Source: Paragorgia papillata
Taxonomy: Eukaryota > Cnidaria > Anthozoa > Scleralcyonacea > Coralliidae
Direction of reading: 5' to 3'
NCBI GenBank assembly: GCA_035771165.1
Contig: JAWNZC010000089.1
Span: 182,501-246,500 of the forward strand
Length of the DNA stretch: 64,000 nucleotides
Below are positions 1 through 11,111 of the stretch, piece after piece; positions within the stretch are counted from its first letter, which is position 1, and each line of letters begins with the position of its first letter. The notes beneath the pieces are model-generated. The model saw nothing but the letters and a program-made list of their open reading frames with translations. It was not told the DNA's origin and did not search any database. The position numbers and the translations under genes are program-made.

Positions 1-32
1 TCTAAAACTTCATGAATATATTTTTTTTTTAG

Positions 33-1229
33 ATTTGATGCCTCCACCATCTACACTACCAGTACCTAATTCCTCTCCCACCTCAACTGATGTCGAAATG
101 ACAAATATACCATGTCAAGTCCACTCAGGATTGAACGAGCCTGTTAATACAAGGCCAGAAGAAATACAAAATTCCCACGAGAGTTTTACCACCTCCAATG
201 AATCCAACCAGCTGCCAGAAATCTCAGGTGAAAGGACTAACAACCTTGTGCAAGGTAGCTTTGAACAGGTCATCTCTGACTGCATTAAGAAATGCATAAC
301 AGAGAATATTTCTGATCCAATTGAAATTTTGAGGTGTGCTCAGAAATACATTGTACAAGGTCGCCCACTTGACATTATTTCAGCAACAGATACAGTGGAA
401 GGGGAAACCAACTTCATTCATGTAGACAGGCATGAAGTTTTGAAATCTGCATTTGAAGAGTTCAGTTCACTGGAGAATCCAAGACTTACCTTGGAAGTTT
501 CATTTTATGGTGAACTCGCATCAGATTTAGGTGGCCCTCGAAAAGAGTTTTTTATGCTATGTCTGAGAGAGATTCAATCAACATACTTTGATCAAGGGTT
601 GCGAGATTATATGAGTGCAGACTATGAAGCTGTTGGATTAATAATGGGACTTAGCATGTTACAGAATGGATGTATTCCTCGTTTTTTGCCTGAGGAAATC
701 ATCCAAGAACTGTTCATATCAGAAACTCCTTACCCTTGGTAACCTGCGAAAAGGATTTGCTAAAGTTGGCCTCATTCAGATTGGAAAGGAGATACCAGTT
801 TTCCTCAAGCTGCTTCGTCCAGAAACCGCAAGCATGTTGACTCGCAAGAAATTACTTCTGCTCCTCAAGCCATCTTTTTCTGAAGAAGGGTCCAATAGCC
901 GCCAGTATGAGAATACCACTTATAGAGCATTCTCAAGTTATGTTCGTGCTGTAGCTAGTGGGAGAAGAGCTGGAGTGACCCTGGGAAATATTCTGCAGAT
1001 CTGCACAGGGACTGATAACGAGCCACTTCTTGGTTTTGTCATGCTTCCTTCTATCCAATTTGTGACAGCCACATCTTCCTCTAAATGGGCATTTATTCCT
1101 TCTGCAAATACGTGCAGCCAGGCCATGAAGCTTCCAATGTGCTCACATGATATATCTTTGCCAACAGAAGATCAGTTATTTGAGGTTTATGACTACGCAT
1201 TTTGCAACAGTTATTTTGGCCTTATTTAA
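33..1229 (+). pseudogene. HECT-domain E3 ubiquitin ligase, 3' exon with a frameshift (G2E3-like)
   Basis: This encodes the catalytic part of a HECT ubiquitin ligase, which takes ubiquitin from an E2 onto a cysteine and passes it to substrates. The exon opens after a pyrimidine run and AG at 31-32. A Ser/Thr/Pro-rich linker of about 120 residues precedes the N-lobe, recognised by VDRHEVL, then EVSFYGE and DLGGPRKEFF. The C-lobe is in another frame and ends in a normal HECT tail with NTCSQAMKLP. The presumed catalytic Cys codon is TGC at 1113-1115, and the stop is at 1227-1229. The two frames (35-742 and from about 735) join without usable splice sites, so I infer a small indel near 735-745. 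Upstream exons lie outside the window. The gene is tail-to-tail with the integrase gene at 2099-3600. Family assignment is firm; membership of the G2E3-like group is by resemblance. Confidence 0.78.
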
Positions 1230-2085
1230 ATTCGTAACAGTATTGCACAATGTCATCTAATGAAGTGATACAATTTTATGAAGTTTGTTTTTTTGTTGTG
1301 TTCGAATAACCTATGTTATAGTTTTAGCATACAAACACTGAAACAGGCTATCCTTTTGGGTATTTATGCATTGTTTATCTTTTTTAAGCACTTTTTATAC
1401 AACCAACTTATAACTTTATTCATATTTGCATTATATATATATATATATATACTTTATACAAAGTTAATATTAACACAATAAAATGAGCTATAGTATTGTC
1501 TATTAAATATTGTTTATCAAAATAATATGTACAAGTCAGTTCCAACTGACACCCCCCCTGGCATACCCGGGAGTATAACTCAGATTGTGCTCTGTATGGG
1601 TGGGCATTTGATGCAAACTAAGATTTGAGTAAGAGAAGAATGGACATTTGAAAAGCTGCTTTACCTATGAATTTGAACTTGCTGTAGCGACTGTACAAGT
1701 GCAACATTTGACCAATGTATTTACCAGCATAGTGGAGAAGAACCAAAATTTTTTGAAGTCTAATTCCTGGGGGTTGGCTAGGGGTGGGGGGAGGGGGAGG
1801 TGATTGCAGCTGGAATTAACTCATACATTATTCTTGTTATTTCTATTGAATGTTCTTCACCATATGCCCAGGCCCCAGGGTAGGGAGAATGGCTATCAAA
1901 GGGATACTGATGAATTTGTACCTATGTCTCAAGACTGATAAATTTGACAAAATAGAATCTATTTGTTAAACAATCACTTTTTCAGCTTTCTTGTGGGGGT
2001 GGAATTTCAGGAACCAAGCCCAGGGGGGGGGGGAAAGGTCAGCATGGAGAATGTAGTCACAGGAATTTGAAAGCATTGCCATCAA
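1230..2085. other. Intergenic stretch, no gene seen
   Basis: AT-rich sequence between the convergent HECT and integrase genes. It holds a TA run near 1432-1451, a C-rich tract near 1550 and G-rich tracts near 1785-1800 and 2021-2032. No ORF, RNA gene or terminal repeat was recognised. Confidence 0.5.
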
Positions 2086-2098
2086 ATGGTTGGTCCAT

Positions 2099-3600
2099 TT
2101 AATTCCCTATTTTATCTTGTACAATTTGGAGAGCATTTACAAAAATGTCCACTCCCATATCATTTGACGGAGAAAGGGGATCTACATGTTCTAAGACAAA
2201 TGAAAGCATCTCTTCATTATTTTCCAGCCTCACCTCCGAAACAACTACACCACCATTGTCTTCAAGGGGTGATAGACCTTGAGCATCATATCCATAACAT
2301 TCAAGATCATGAGGATCATCATCAAGTTGAGCACGGGCAAGAGGGTTTCTTTCGTGCATCATTCCATTGAGCCACATCTGATAAGGAGTCCAGTTGTTCT
2401 CTGTCCTGACAGCATGATGGTTGAATGCCTCCTTGTATTCAATAAGAGCACGATTGATCCTTGGAAGATAAACCAGATGCAAAGTGAACAAATGCACTGC
2501 ATCATCTGGATTAAGAAGTCCAGACATTTCCATGCCGTAAAAAATATAGTAATACATATGACAGACACACCTATACACATCTCTCCATAGCCTTTCGATT
2601 CTTTGATTATGTGTAGAAGGACCAGGAATGAAACTGCCTCTTCCCTCCCCTCTAGCCATTACCATGGCCTCACAAACTTTTCCACACCTCGGTCCACACG
2701 AATTCGTGAAGGCCATAAACCACCATCATTTTCAATTGCCTCCTCAAATAATGCCAACACAGTCTCAGCTAAGTTATTTGAACTGCATTGTAGAAACATT
2801 ATTCTCCTAGAAAACCCATCAATACACCCATGGATTACCAGTTTCCATCTAATAAGTGAATGATGGCCGTCGAGGTGCCAAAGGGAATTTGGCCAAGGTA
2901 CACTGTAGACTCTGCGGGATACAGTAACAGCCCATCTCAGTGCAGTATTTCGTGGATCTAGCCTTGCTAGGCATTCTCTTACTCTGCACACGGTATCCTA
3001 GAGATTTAATGTAGCCAATAACATAAGTTTGCCCAGAAGTTGTCCCATGGTGGTCTATGTAGTTCTGATGAGGTTGTCCAACTCTTCAGTAGACAAAAGA
3101 CTAAACCCACGCATATTCTCCAAACCATACTCTCTAACTCTTCTTGAGATAGTCCATCTTGAGACACCCATCATCATAGCAATTTTTGTCCAGGAAAAGC
3201 CTAGGCTTCGGAGGTCTTCTAGGACTTCAGATGTTATGTGAAATTTTGGTCGCCCAACTTGGGTAGGATTTCGTCCATCAACCAAACAATCATTTTCTGC
3301 AACAGTTGGTGGAGTAAAAGACAATGTTGATATAAGCTGCTGCATTCCAGAAAGGATATCTGCGAAAACATCTGAAAGCGATTCAAGGTGTTCCAAATCA
3401 TTTGTATCACCGGCCGTGGCAACACTTTGTAACCTTAATTCTCTGAGCAGACCTAAAGCTTTATCAACCACAATCACATGTGTCTCTACTTTGCTGACAT
3501 CTATGGTTTCTTCACGGCATATTAATTCAACTTCGTCCAGCACAGAAAATAAAAACGTGGGTAAGTTTTCTAAGTCGAATGTCTCGTTTTCTGATCCCAT
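2099..3600 (-). pseudogene. HTH + DDE integrase (rve fold), broken copy 1
   Basis: This is a DDE recombinase of the integrase-core type with an N-terminal helix-turn-helix. The reading starts at 3600 (MGSENETFD) with about 95 residues of unrecognised N-terminus. A GRPKFHI helix-turn-helix block with GVSRWTISRRVREYGLENM follows. The next frame (to 2659) has SLWHLDGHHSLIRWK with the first Asp, then CIDGFSR and RIRVDRG with the second Asp. A third frame (2716-2099) has THNQRIERLWRD with the Glu and a C-terminal region to the stop. Two frame changes, near 3000-3060 and 2680, break it. It is homologous along its length to the gene at 5969-8922. It is not of the Polinton integrase type, because it has no chromodomain and a different N-terminus. 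It may belong to an IS3EU- or Ginger-like DNA transposon group; that is a guess. Confidence 0.75.
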
Positions 3601-3754
3601 ATAGAGATCAAATATGCCAGAACTATAAATATTCCAATATGGCGGTCCGATACAATTTTCGCGGGAAAACTAGTTCCCAGGACTCCATGACTGAACCCGC
3701 AAGAGCGCCGCGATGCAGGCTAGGCCACAGGCTAGGCATTGAATTAATATGATT

Positions 3755-3985
3755 GAACATTGGATGTGTTCATTGAACATTGAATGAATGATTGAACATT
3801 TAATGAATGATTGAACATTGCATGAATGATTGATCATTGAATGAATCATTGAACATTGAATGTGATGATTGAACATTGAATGAATCATTGAACATTGAAT
3901 GTGTTCATTGAACATTGAATGAATGATTGAACATTGAATGAATGATTGAACATTGAATTAATGATTGAACATGACAAGTTATTGA
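3755..3985. repeat. Minisatellite built on TTGAACATTGAATGAATGA
   Basis: About a dozen imperfect copies of an 18-20 bp unit made of GAACATT and GAATGAAT blocks. It lies just upstream of the integrase copy 1 start and is open in one frame only because of its simple composition. Confidence 0.85.
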
Positions 3986-3989
3986 AGTT

Positions 3990-4590
3990 TATATTCTTTA
4001 ATTTTTTTATAAATCAGTTATTGAATGCAATAAAGACTACTATTGAATTTTGCTACAAACGGCTTGCCATACTCAAGTCAAACCGCACGTGTGTCACAAG
4101 TACTTGTTGGCAACAAGTCCCATTATTGTGTCAGTTTTTTTTCAGTAAATGTTTTTCTACGTATAAATACAGTGTTTTAGCTTGAAGTTGTTATTATGAA
4201 GTTTAACAAAGAAAAACTTTAACTTTAACAAGTTCAAGCTCAAAACACAATACTTAGAGTACATAAAACATGGAATCTAACAGCAAATAATCAAATTCGA
4301 CAACATCTTAAGTCTTCGGAATTTGAGACCAGGATCTGATTGATTGTATAATTGAGTAATTGCTTTTCATTGTTTTCGGTTAAATCTGATTGGCTTAATC
4401 TTGCCACTGTACATGTTATGCCATGGATTACCAATATCATTACGGGCTTTCCGCAAAGAAATGTCTGAATATGAATAATGCTTTTATCCAGTTGTTAAAT
4501 CAAAATTTTGTCAAATGACGGTTAAAATTGCGAGGCTAAACGCAGGCTATGCTTACAGCTGATGTTGCTAATTTAAAATCTTGCCTTCTT
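3990..4590. other. Non-coding stretch upstream of a HECT exon
   Basis: AT-rich, with no ORF or repeat that I can name. It ends in a good splice acceptor (pyrimidines then TTAG at 4587-4590), consistent with the 3' part of an intron. Confidence 0.4.
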
Positions 4591-4840
4591 AGCTGGTTCT
4601 ACAAATGTGTCGCTGAAAGATATTTTGTTTTTTTGCACCGGGGCTGATGAAGTACCCCCATGTGGATTCGCACCACCGCCGATGGCAGAGTTCTGGCCAG
4701 ACAAGAGACCCAGGGGAGACACTTGTGCAAACACAATACAACTTCCAACATGGCCTAGCAAGGAAGATGTCTCTTTTGATGAATTCAAGGAGTTCATGGA
4801 AGATGGCATTCTAAATTCACCAGGGTTTGGGTGTGCGTGA
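4591..4840 (+). pseudogene. Orphan HECT C-lobe terminal exon
   Basis: The exon follows an acceptor CCTTCTTAG and reads VSLKDILFFCTGADEVPP, then GDTCANTIQLP, then a tail ending PGFG and a stop. This matches the end of a HECT C-lobe: the Cys in DTCANTIQLP sits where the ubiquitin-thioester cysteine lies, and the final acidic/aromatic segment is typical of a terminus. It differs in sequence from both other HECT tails in the window (1229 and 46891), so it comes from a third HECT gene. No upstream HECT exon in the right frame was found between 3600 and 4590. It is probably a fragment left by rearrangement, or the last exon of a gene whose other exons were displaced. Confidence 0.65.
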
Positions 4841-5968
4841 ACTCAATCAAGTGTTATCCATCTATCATTTTTAAGTCTTATTGCATGTACAGTAGTTACA
4901 TCCTCCAGTTGAATTTCCCCCCTGATTCTAATTATAATCATACTGAAAAGGAAAAGTAGGGCTAATAGATTATGAGGCAATATTTTTAGGAAGGAAAAGG
5001 AAGCACAGTGTGGCAATCCACTACAGGGAGAGAACAAGAAACCTATTAAAACTGGTGCGAACTTTACTATCATGTAGCAATAGCTGATGCATAATGAACA
5101 ATGAGCCAATGAATGCACTTTACATTGGATTATATTTTTTAATAACCAAACAGGGAGTGTTAGTATCCTCCATTGAGAAGTCAGATTCTGACTCTAGTCT
5201 AAATCTATTGGCAGAGCCCGATCAATCAACTGCTACTATCAACCAAAAGTTTTTTTCTCTCTTAATTTTCTTTGATGTGAAAAACCAGTATTCGGAATGG
5301 ATCCACCAACCTTTCCACCCAAAGTTGCAATAGTATCTTCAACTATTGTAATACTATTCCTTTAGTCAAAATAACCTCAGTCAATAGTCACCCCCCTATT
5401 AATTGAACTAGGCTACTAACATTGTTATTTCACTCCAAACACTAGATCTTGTATTTTTAATAATTGTCATATTAAAATATAGTTTAATTTCTTATCTTAT
5501 ATCACGTTCATGTTGGGACATACAATAAATTTAAATAAATCCAAAAAAATGGAAAATTACAAATTCACAGGATATACTGTACATGTATATAATTATTGAC
5601 CCTGGCTTAAACTGTCAATGTGTATATACTACAAACTCCCTTAACTTTTAATTCTATATTTTATAAAGCCAACGTTTCGAGGCAAACCCCTTTATCATAG
5701 TGTCCAAACTCGTACCCAGGGTCTTTTCAACACTTGCACCTAGTGAAGAGCCTGTGTACAAGGTTGGTGTATGTATATGTATATATATATATATATATGT
5801 AGTTAAAAAAGAGTTTCACACTCAATAGCAATTTTACTCCCACTTAGTTGATTTACGTAATATTAACAATACAATTTAATATCTCAGTCACTGAACTACA
5901 GTAACTGTTGATAACAATGAACAAATTGTTAATTTTACTTTGATAGTAAAAATTCAAAACAGAATATT
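4841..5968. other. AT-rich intergenic stretch
   Basis: No convincing gene. There is a TA microsatellite at about 5770-5800. A segment at 5668-5700 containing AACGTTTCGAGGC resembles repeat-derived sequence, but I could not assign a family. Confidence 0.45.
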
Positions 5969-8922
5969 TCATTCTAGCAAACACTGGGCAACAAACTCCA
6001 CGACTCTGTTGTATAAATCCTTTCCATGGCATGCTGAAGGGGCCATTGGGTCAATTTCTCTTTCAAGTTCACATAACTTTTCTTGTGATAATGGACATGT
6101 TTTGCCTTGAACATCAACATGTGGGAGAGTATCAGGATTAGCCAAGAGCTGCTGGACATCCAAGACTGGGCAAGGGTCGCTATGTACCAAGGAATTCTGA
6201 AGTTCTATCAAATGTCTATAGGCATAGAACAATTGCATTGGTGTTGCCGAACCTTTGCTAGAGATCGCATGGTGATTATGTGCTGCTATGAATTCATGCA
6301 ACACCTGGTTTATGCGGGGAGTATAAATGTATTGTAAACAAAACAAATCTGTCTCATTTGCAGAATTCAAAACCCCTTCAAACTCAAGCTCTCTGAAAAT
6401 TAAGGAAAACGGCCTGGTAACATTAATGTTAAACGTTCAGATTAAAAACCAGATTAAAACGTTCCACGCGTTGGTTTCGAACTGAGCTACCAACAATCAC
6501 ACTGTTTAAACCACTGGTGTTTATCATGTCTTGCCACACTTGTGAATTTTCTCCACGATGATCTGTTCTGACACGGAGAGGTCTGCCAAATGAATCAATT
6601 GCTCTTTCAAAATTATTCAGAACAGTGGCTGATAGATTATTAGTTGACGCTGCGGCAAATGTGACCAGTCTACTAAATCCATCTATGGCCACATGAATAA
6701 CAAATCCCCAGCGGATTAACTTGTGGTTGCCGTCAATGTGCCAAACGTAATTTGGACAAGGGGTGTCATATACACGATGTCGCAGACTAGTCCGTCGCCT
6801 TTCTACAACCCCTTCGGGATCAACTCTATGTATTGACGACCTTAGGACAGACCTTTTCACTCGGATCCCTTGTGCTCTAAGATGCCCAGAAGCCATAACT
6901 TCTCCAATGTTAGGGTGGGATACCTTGATATTTGAAAGCAGCTGATCTAACTCACTGTTAGAAATGTTTGAATATCGATCTCCAGGATTAATGTTAGCAT
7001 CTCTCATCATTCTATATACAGTTGGCCTCGAAACACCAAGAAGACCTGCAATTTGAGTTGTTTCGTAACCGAGTGATACCATTTCTTTGAGCTGCTCAAT
7101 ACCTATAGTTTTTTTAGGTCTTCCAACAACCCTAAAAATGTTATAATTATTGTGATTAGTGGGGGAGATTGGTACATTCCAGGAAATATCCAAACCTAAT
7201 TAACTTATGATAGAAACCCCCCTCCCTGAGGATCACACAGGTTTCTTTTGTAGGCAAAGTGTGGATCTTTGCTGGGAGCGGGATACCAAATTTAAGGCCA
7301 ATAATTATACGTGTACATTGCTTGGGGGCACCAATTGTCTCTGGTGAATTTCTAAAACCGAGATTTTCTTACACAAGTTGAAAATCAGAAGGAATTTAAC
7401 ACATTTTCTAGGTTGAAAATTGTTGATTTTGATACGTTGATTTTTTCACGTTTTTGCTGCACATTTTTTCCTGATCTAAAAAGTTTGAAATGTATATTTT
7501 AAGTTGAAAGCCACAAACTCATGCATAATCAAATACCCTTGTTTGCTTCATAATTTATGCATGTATGATTTGTATTTGAGTATTATAACATTTCATTTTC
7601 TAAAATATCAATGTGACCAATAAATGATTGTCCATAGACTTTATTCAAAAATGGCCATTGAATTAGAATTCTTTTATGTGCATATATATTATCCCCTTAT
7701 AACCTCATTTTAAAGTAAAAATTCTCTTGAATTTTGAACATGAAAATGAGTTAATAAGGGATAATTTATATGCATATAAAAGAATCTAAGATTTCTAAAT
7801 CAGTGTCCTTTTTTTAATAATGTCTATTATTTTTACGATACTTTCAATATGTAGTATATAAGGGACATTTATTACAACACAGAGAGGGGTGGTGGTTTTC
7901 TAAAAATGATATTCAATACAATTTGCACCCCAACCACAATATTTTAATTAAAATGGACACCCCCCCCCCATTTAATTACATTTGGGAAAAATTACCCCCT
8001 CCCCTTGAAAATAAACTTTGGCCCCAATTCCACTTGTACTGTACATCATAACATGGTCCACAGGGCCCTTCTCTCCACATATACGCTTTGCATTTGAATG
8101 TGGACCCCATGCCTTTTGGTCAGCAGTGGCCATAAGGAATGCAGGTACTGCAAATGAGATTGCATAATATTCTGCTGTTGAGTCAAAGAAAGGCTATGTG
8201 CACAAAGAAACATCTTTGAATTTCTCTTCCATTACATTTTTTCTCTATAATTTTTCATAGTATATTGACTATTAAATTTCAAATATTTTGTTTAACCATT
8301 TTTGAATAGTATGTGCTATTTAAATGTAGTCATGTGGACTTATTGTCCAAACTTTTACCCCCTAACACCTTCAAAATTTTTAACACCCTCTCCCCCCCGT
8401 AAACGAAATAAACGATCGGTCCTATTTAAAATACCAGTGGTGTTGTTCGTTCTCAGTTATTGAAATAGTGAATATCATAAACAGACGAAGGAGATACCTT
8501 CCAGTGGCGTTGTTATCGGAATCTGGTACTCCATGTGACGGCAACACTGCTTGTGTTGTCCTCATAGTGGAGGTCCTCATAGTGGAGGTACTGGGTGTCG
8601 TCGATGGCGTTGCCGTGGTATTCGTCATCGTTACATATCTCGTGCTATTGTCAGACTATACAAAGGGAAAACACAATGTGTTATAAAGCATTCAATGACG
8701 GCGAAGAAAATAAGCTATAGAAGCGATAGTGTTCATTGAACACTGTTTAACGAACTTCAATACACTGACCTGAATAGTGCGAGACTGTGCGGTTGTTGTC
8801 CTCGTTTGATTTCGCCGTTCAGTCTCACTGGGACGGCTTTGCGAAGGGTGTAAAAAACTCGTTACTGCATTAGCAACAACTCTGCCAAGTTCTTCTGCGT
8901 TGAGATTGGGTCGATCGGCCAT
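5969..8922 (-). CDS. HTH + DDE integrase gene, multi-exon copy 2 (largely intact)
   Basis: Splicing can be read with consistent phases. Exon 1 is 8922-8770 (ATG, 51 codons, donor CAG/GTCAGT). Exon 2 is 8655-8498 (acceptor TATAG, donor AAG/GTATCT). Exon 3 begins at 7131 (acceptor TTTTTAG) and restores the frame. Exons 1-2 encode a Ser/Thr-rich low-complexity N-terminus starting MADRPNLNAEELGRVV. Exon 3 encodes the helix-turn-helix (GRPKKTIGIEQ, then GVSRPTVYRMMRD) and the integrase core: YVWHIDGNHKLIRW, VRTDHRGEN and RNQRVERF supply D, D and E. The last part (6370-5969) has NSANETDLF and TPRINQVLHEF. The junction near 6385-6470 is unresolved: either a further intron or a small deletion. The gene is homologous to the broken copy at 2099-3600. 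It could be an active transposase or a host-adopted gene. Confidence 0.65.
7634..7829. repeat. Foldback MITE in the integrase intron
   Basis: An imperfect inverted repeat of about 80 bp arms around a short AT loop. ATAGACTTTATTCAAAAATG on the left pairs with the segment ending AATAATGTCTAT on the right, and the GATAAT/ATTATC blocks pair inside. It lies in the long intron 2 of the integrase gene. No clear target duplication was seen. Confidence 0.65.
7840..8460. other. Remainder of integrase intron 2
   Basis: AT-rich non-coding sequence with C-rich tracts near 7962 and 8391. Nothing else recognised. Confidence 0.4.
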
Positions 8923-9039
8923 ATTCCGTCGAAGTAATAGTGAATGAAGCTCTCTCTTTATTTAATTATGGCGCCATATTCCAACTCCAAGAGCGTCAGA
9001 GCACGTGGAAAGATTTTCTCACTGCGCATATAAGTTGCG

Positions 9040-9450
9040 CACATAAATGCTTATTTATAAATAAGCAATTGCTTATTTACATTTAAGCATTATTTAAACG
9101 TATAAAATGATTATTTGTAAATAAGCAATATTTCACTATGTAAACAATAATTTTTGAAGAAATGCTTGTTTATAAATAAGCATTTGCATTCAAATGATTG
9201 TTTATAAACAATCAATGAGCGATAAATGTTTATTTATAAATAAGCATTTGCATTCAAATGATTGTTTATAAACAATCAACGAGCGATAAATGTTTATTTA
9301 TAAATAAGCATTTCTTAAAAAATTATTGTTTATAAACAATCAATGAGCGATAAATGTTTATTTATAAATAAGCATTTCTTCAAAAATGATTGTTTATAAA
9401 CAATCATACTGCATTGAATTGCTTATTTATAAATAATCGGTTATTTTGTG
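9040..9450. repeat. Tandem array of two alternating AT-rich palindromes
   Basis: A unit of about 60-65 bp is repeated several times. Each unit holds two perfect palindromes, ATTGTTTATAAACAAT and TTATTTATAAATAA (often extended to GCTTATTTATAAATAAGC), separated by GAGCGATAAATG or by a CATTTGCATTCA-like linker. It lies between the divergent integrase start (8922) and the left edge of the Polinton-like element, so it may be that element's terminal or origin region; that is inference. Confidence 0.85.
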
Positions 9451-9496
9451 TGATTGTTCACAAACCATGGAAAATCGATTAACAAAATTTGCTAAA

Positions 9497-9723
9497 TAAT
9501 TTTTTTACACCTGGCGCCTCATACCTCACAACATTTACGAGCTTTAAAAGAATTAAAAAAAACAATCTTCCTGCCAGCTACATTAAGAAGCTTACTACCC
9601 TCCCCGCCAAGAGGTACACCTGGTGCTACGCCTCTACGTTTACCGTCACCACCTTCATCAAGCAGAATTCCTATAAGAGATACTAGAGTTTTACGAAGAA
9701 TTTATTCTGAATACACAGACTAA
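9497..9723 (+). CDS. C-terminal fragment of an unidentified basic, Pro/Ser-rich protein
   Basis: An open frame of about 75 codons without an ATG, preceded by a stop and ending TAA at 9721-9723, 11 bases before the protease ATG. It reads from LHLAPHTSQHLRALKEL through a Pro/Ser/Arg-rich stretch to RRIYSEYTD. Tight spacing to the protease and the same strand suggest a truncated structural gene of the element. I do not recognise the family. Confidence 0.4.
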
Positions 9724-9734
9724 AAAGAAAAAAA

Positions 9735-10313
9735 ATGGTTTCGTTTTACTGTTTTCTCAATAAATTTTTAAATACAGATGATGTTAATAAAATTGGATTT
9801 AACAACAAGTATTAGAAACATTTTTTCCTTGGCACATTTCCTGCCAATATTAATCCGAAAAAAATCTTTTCCACATGTTGTTGGGTATGGAATACGGACG
9901 AAGAGAACAAAAGCGGTAGACATTGGGTTGCTGTTTGGGTCGACAATCAAAATTTTTATTTTTTTGATAGTTTTGCAAAACAAACAGTATTTTATAATCG
10001 TACATACTGGGAAAAATTGGCATCAGACAATAATCTTAAGTTTATAAATGTTGTAAAATCACCGTATCAAAGTATGGTCTCGATCACATGTGGTGCTTGG
10101 AGTTTACAATTTTTATATGAAAAATGTAAAAATAAAATATTAAATACAGACACACGTTATTTAGCAAAAGTCAAACAACATAGCGTAAAAAAATTATTTT
10201 TAAACAAAATATTTTTAAAAATAGCGTCCTTTAAACAATACGGTAATTTAATTAAAAATATATATAAGAAAAAATGTAAAGAACCCAAAACAAACAGTCA
10301 AATTTTGTTGTAA
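9735..10313 (+). pseudogene. Adenain-like cysteine protease with one in-frame stop
   Basis: Adenain-type proteases cleave virion precursors at GG-containing sites during maturation. From ATG 9735 the frame has 192 codons, the usual length. The segment HFFLGTFPANI is the conserved N-terminal block, RHWVAVWVDNQ holds the catalytic His, FYFFDSFAKQ the acidic residue, and ITCGAWSLQFLYEKC the catalytic Cys. A basic tail follows (to IYKKKCKEP). A single TAG at 9813-9815 interrupts it after codon 26. Substrate candidates nearby are the GG-containing basic proteins at 21859-22020 and 22129-22215. It reads toward the ATPase, which lies on the opposite strand. Confidence 0.85.
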
Positions 10314-10393
10314 TTTTATTTCTGCATTTTTGTAAAAAATTTACAGTTATTTTTTTTTAATAAAATATATATATTACAATAATATGCTTTTTT

Positions 10394-11074
10394 TTATACA
10401 TCATACACTATTGTACATTCATCAGGAAAGATATGTGTTCTAAGTCTAGTATTACTTTTTCGAAATGGAGAACCATCAAATACTAAATACCCATATTCAT
10501 TTTCGTTTATTTCACGCATCACCTTACTAAATACCTCTGAATTTATTCTACGGTTACTAGCAACCAATTGTGTGTTTCTATGATCTGTCAAGTTCCTAAA
10601 CATAACATGATATTGGCTGTTCACCCTAGCGTTTCGTAATTTACCATTTCCATACATTACATTTTGGCAGACAAAAATTACACTGATATTAGGATGATGA
10701 CTATCTCTCGAGGCAATATTGTCTAAATTCGTTATATTTTGTTTGAACGACGTAGCTACAACCATTAAGTCGTCTAATATAATCAAACTGCTATCGCCTA
10801 AATGAGGTTTCAAATCTGAAATCGACGGTATTCCTTTGGAACAGTTAATAAATTCAATATGTTTTAATGTTGAACGAATTTGGACGGTTTTCCCTATTCG
10901 ATCATAAATAGGTTGATAAGTTGTATACAAATACACAACTCTTGTCGGTACTCATGAAACCATAGAATCAATGCGTTTTATCAATTTAAAAATCCAATGT
11001 GTTTTTCCACATTGTGTCGGTCCACAAAGCGTTAACATAAACGGGTGTTGAAAAGGTAGTACAACCAATCTCAT
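10394..11074 (-). pseudogene. A32-type (FtsK/HerA) genome-packaging ATPase with one in-frame stop
   Basis: The product would pump viral DNA into capsids. The frame starts at ATG 11074-11072. Walker A is LCGPTQCGKT at residues about 16-25. A TGA at 10954-10952 (codon 41) breaks it. The rest is open to 10394: VVYLYTTYQ, the Walker B strand SLIILDDLM, then SVIFVCQN, a segment characteristic of viral A32 ATPases. The C-terminus (EYGYLVFDG, then RLRTHIFPDE) matches the conserved Polinton ATPase end. The length, about 226 codons, is normal. It is convergent with the protease and shares the minus strand with the polymerase. It is clearly different from the zinc-finger ATPase at 60-62 kb. Confidence 0.82.
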
Positions 11075-11111
11075 TTCGTCAGTCTAAACAAAATGTTAAA
11101 AGAAAAAAAAC

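Noticed and set aside
5640..5720. Possible 3' end of a Penelope-like retroelement (AACGTTTCGAGGC segment)
   Set aside because: No reverse transcriptase or GIY-YIG sequence nearby; too short to support.
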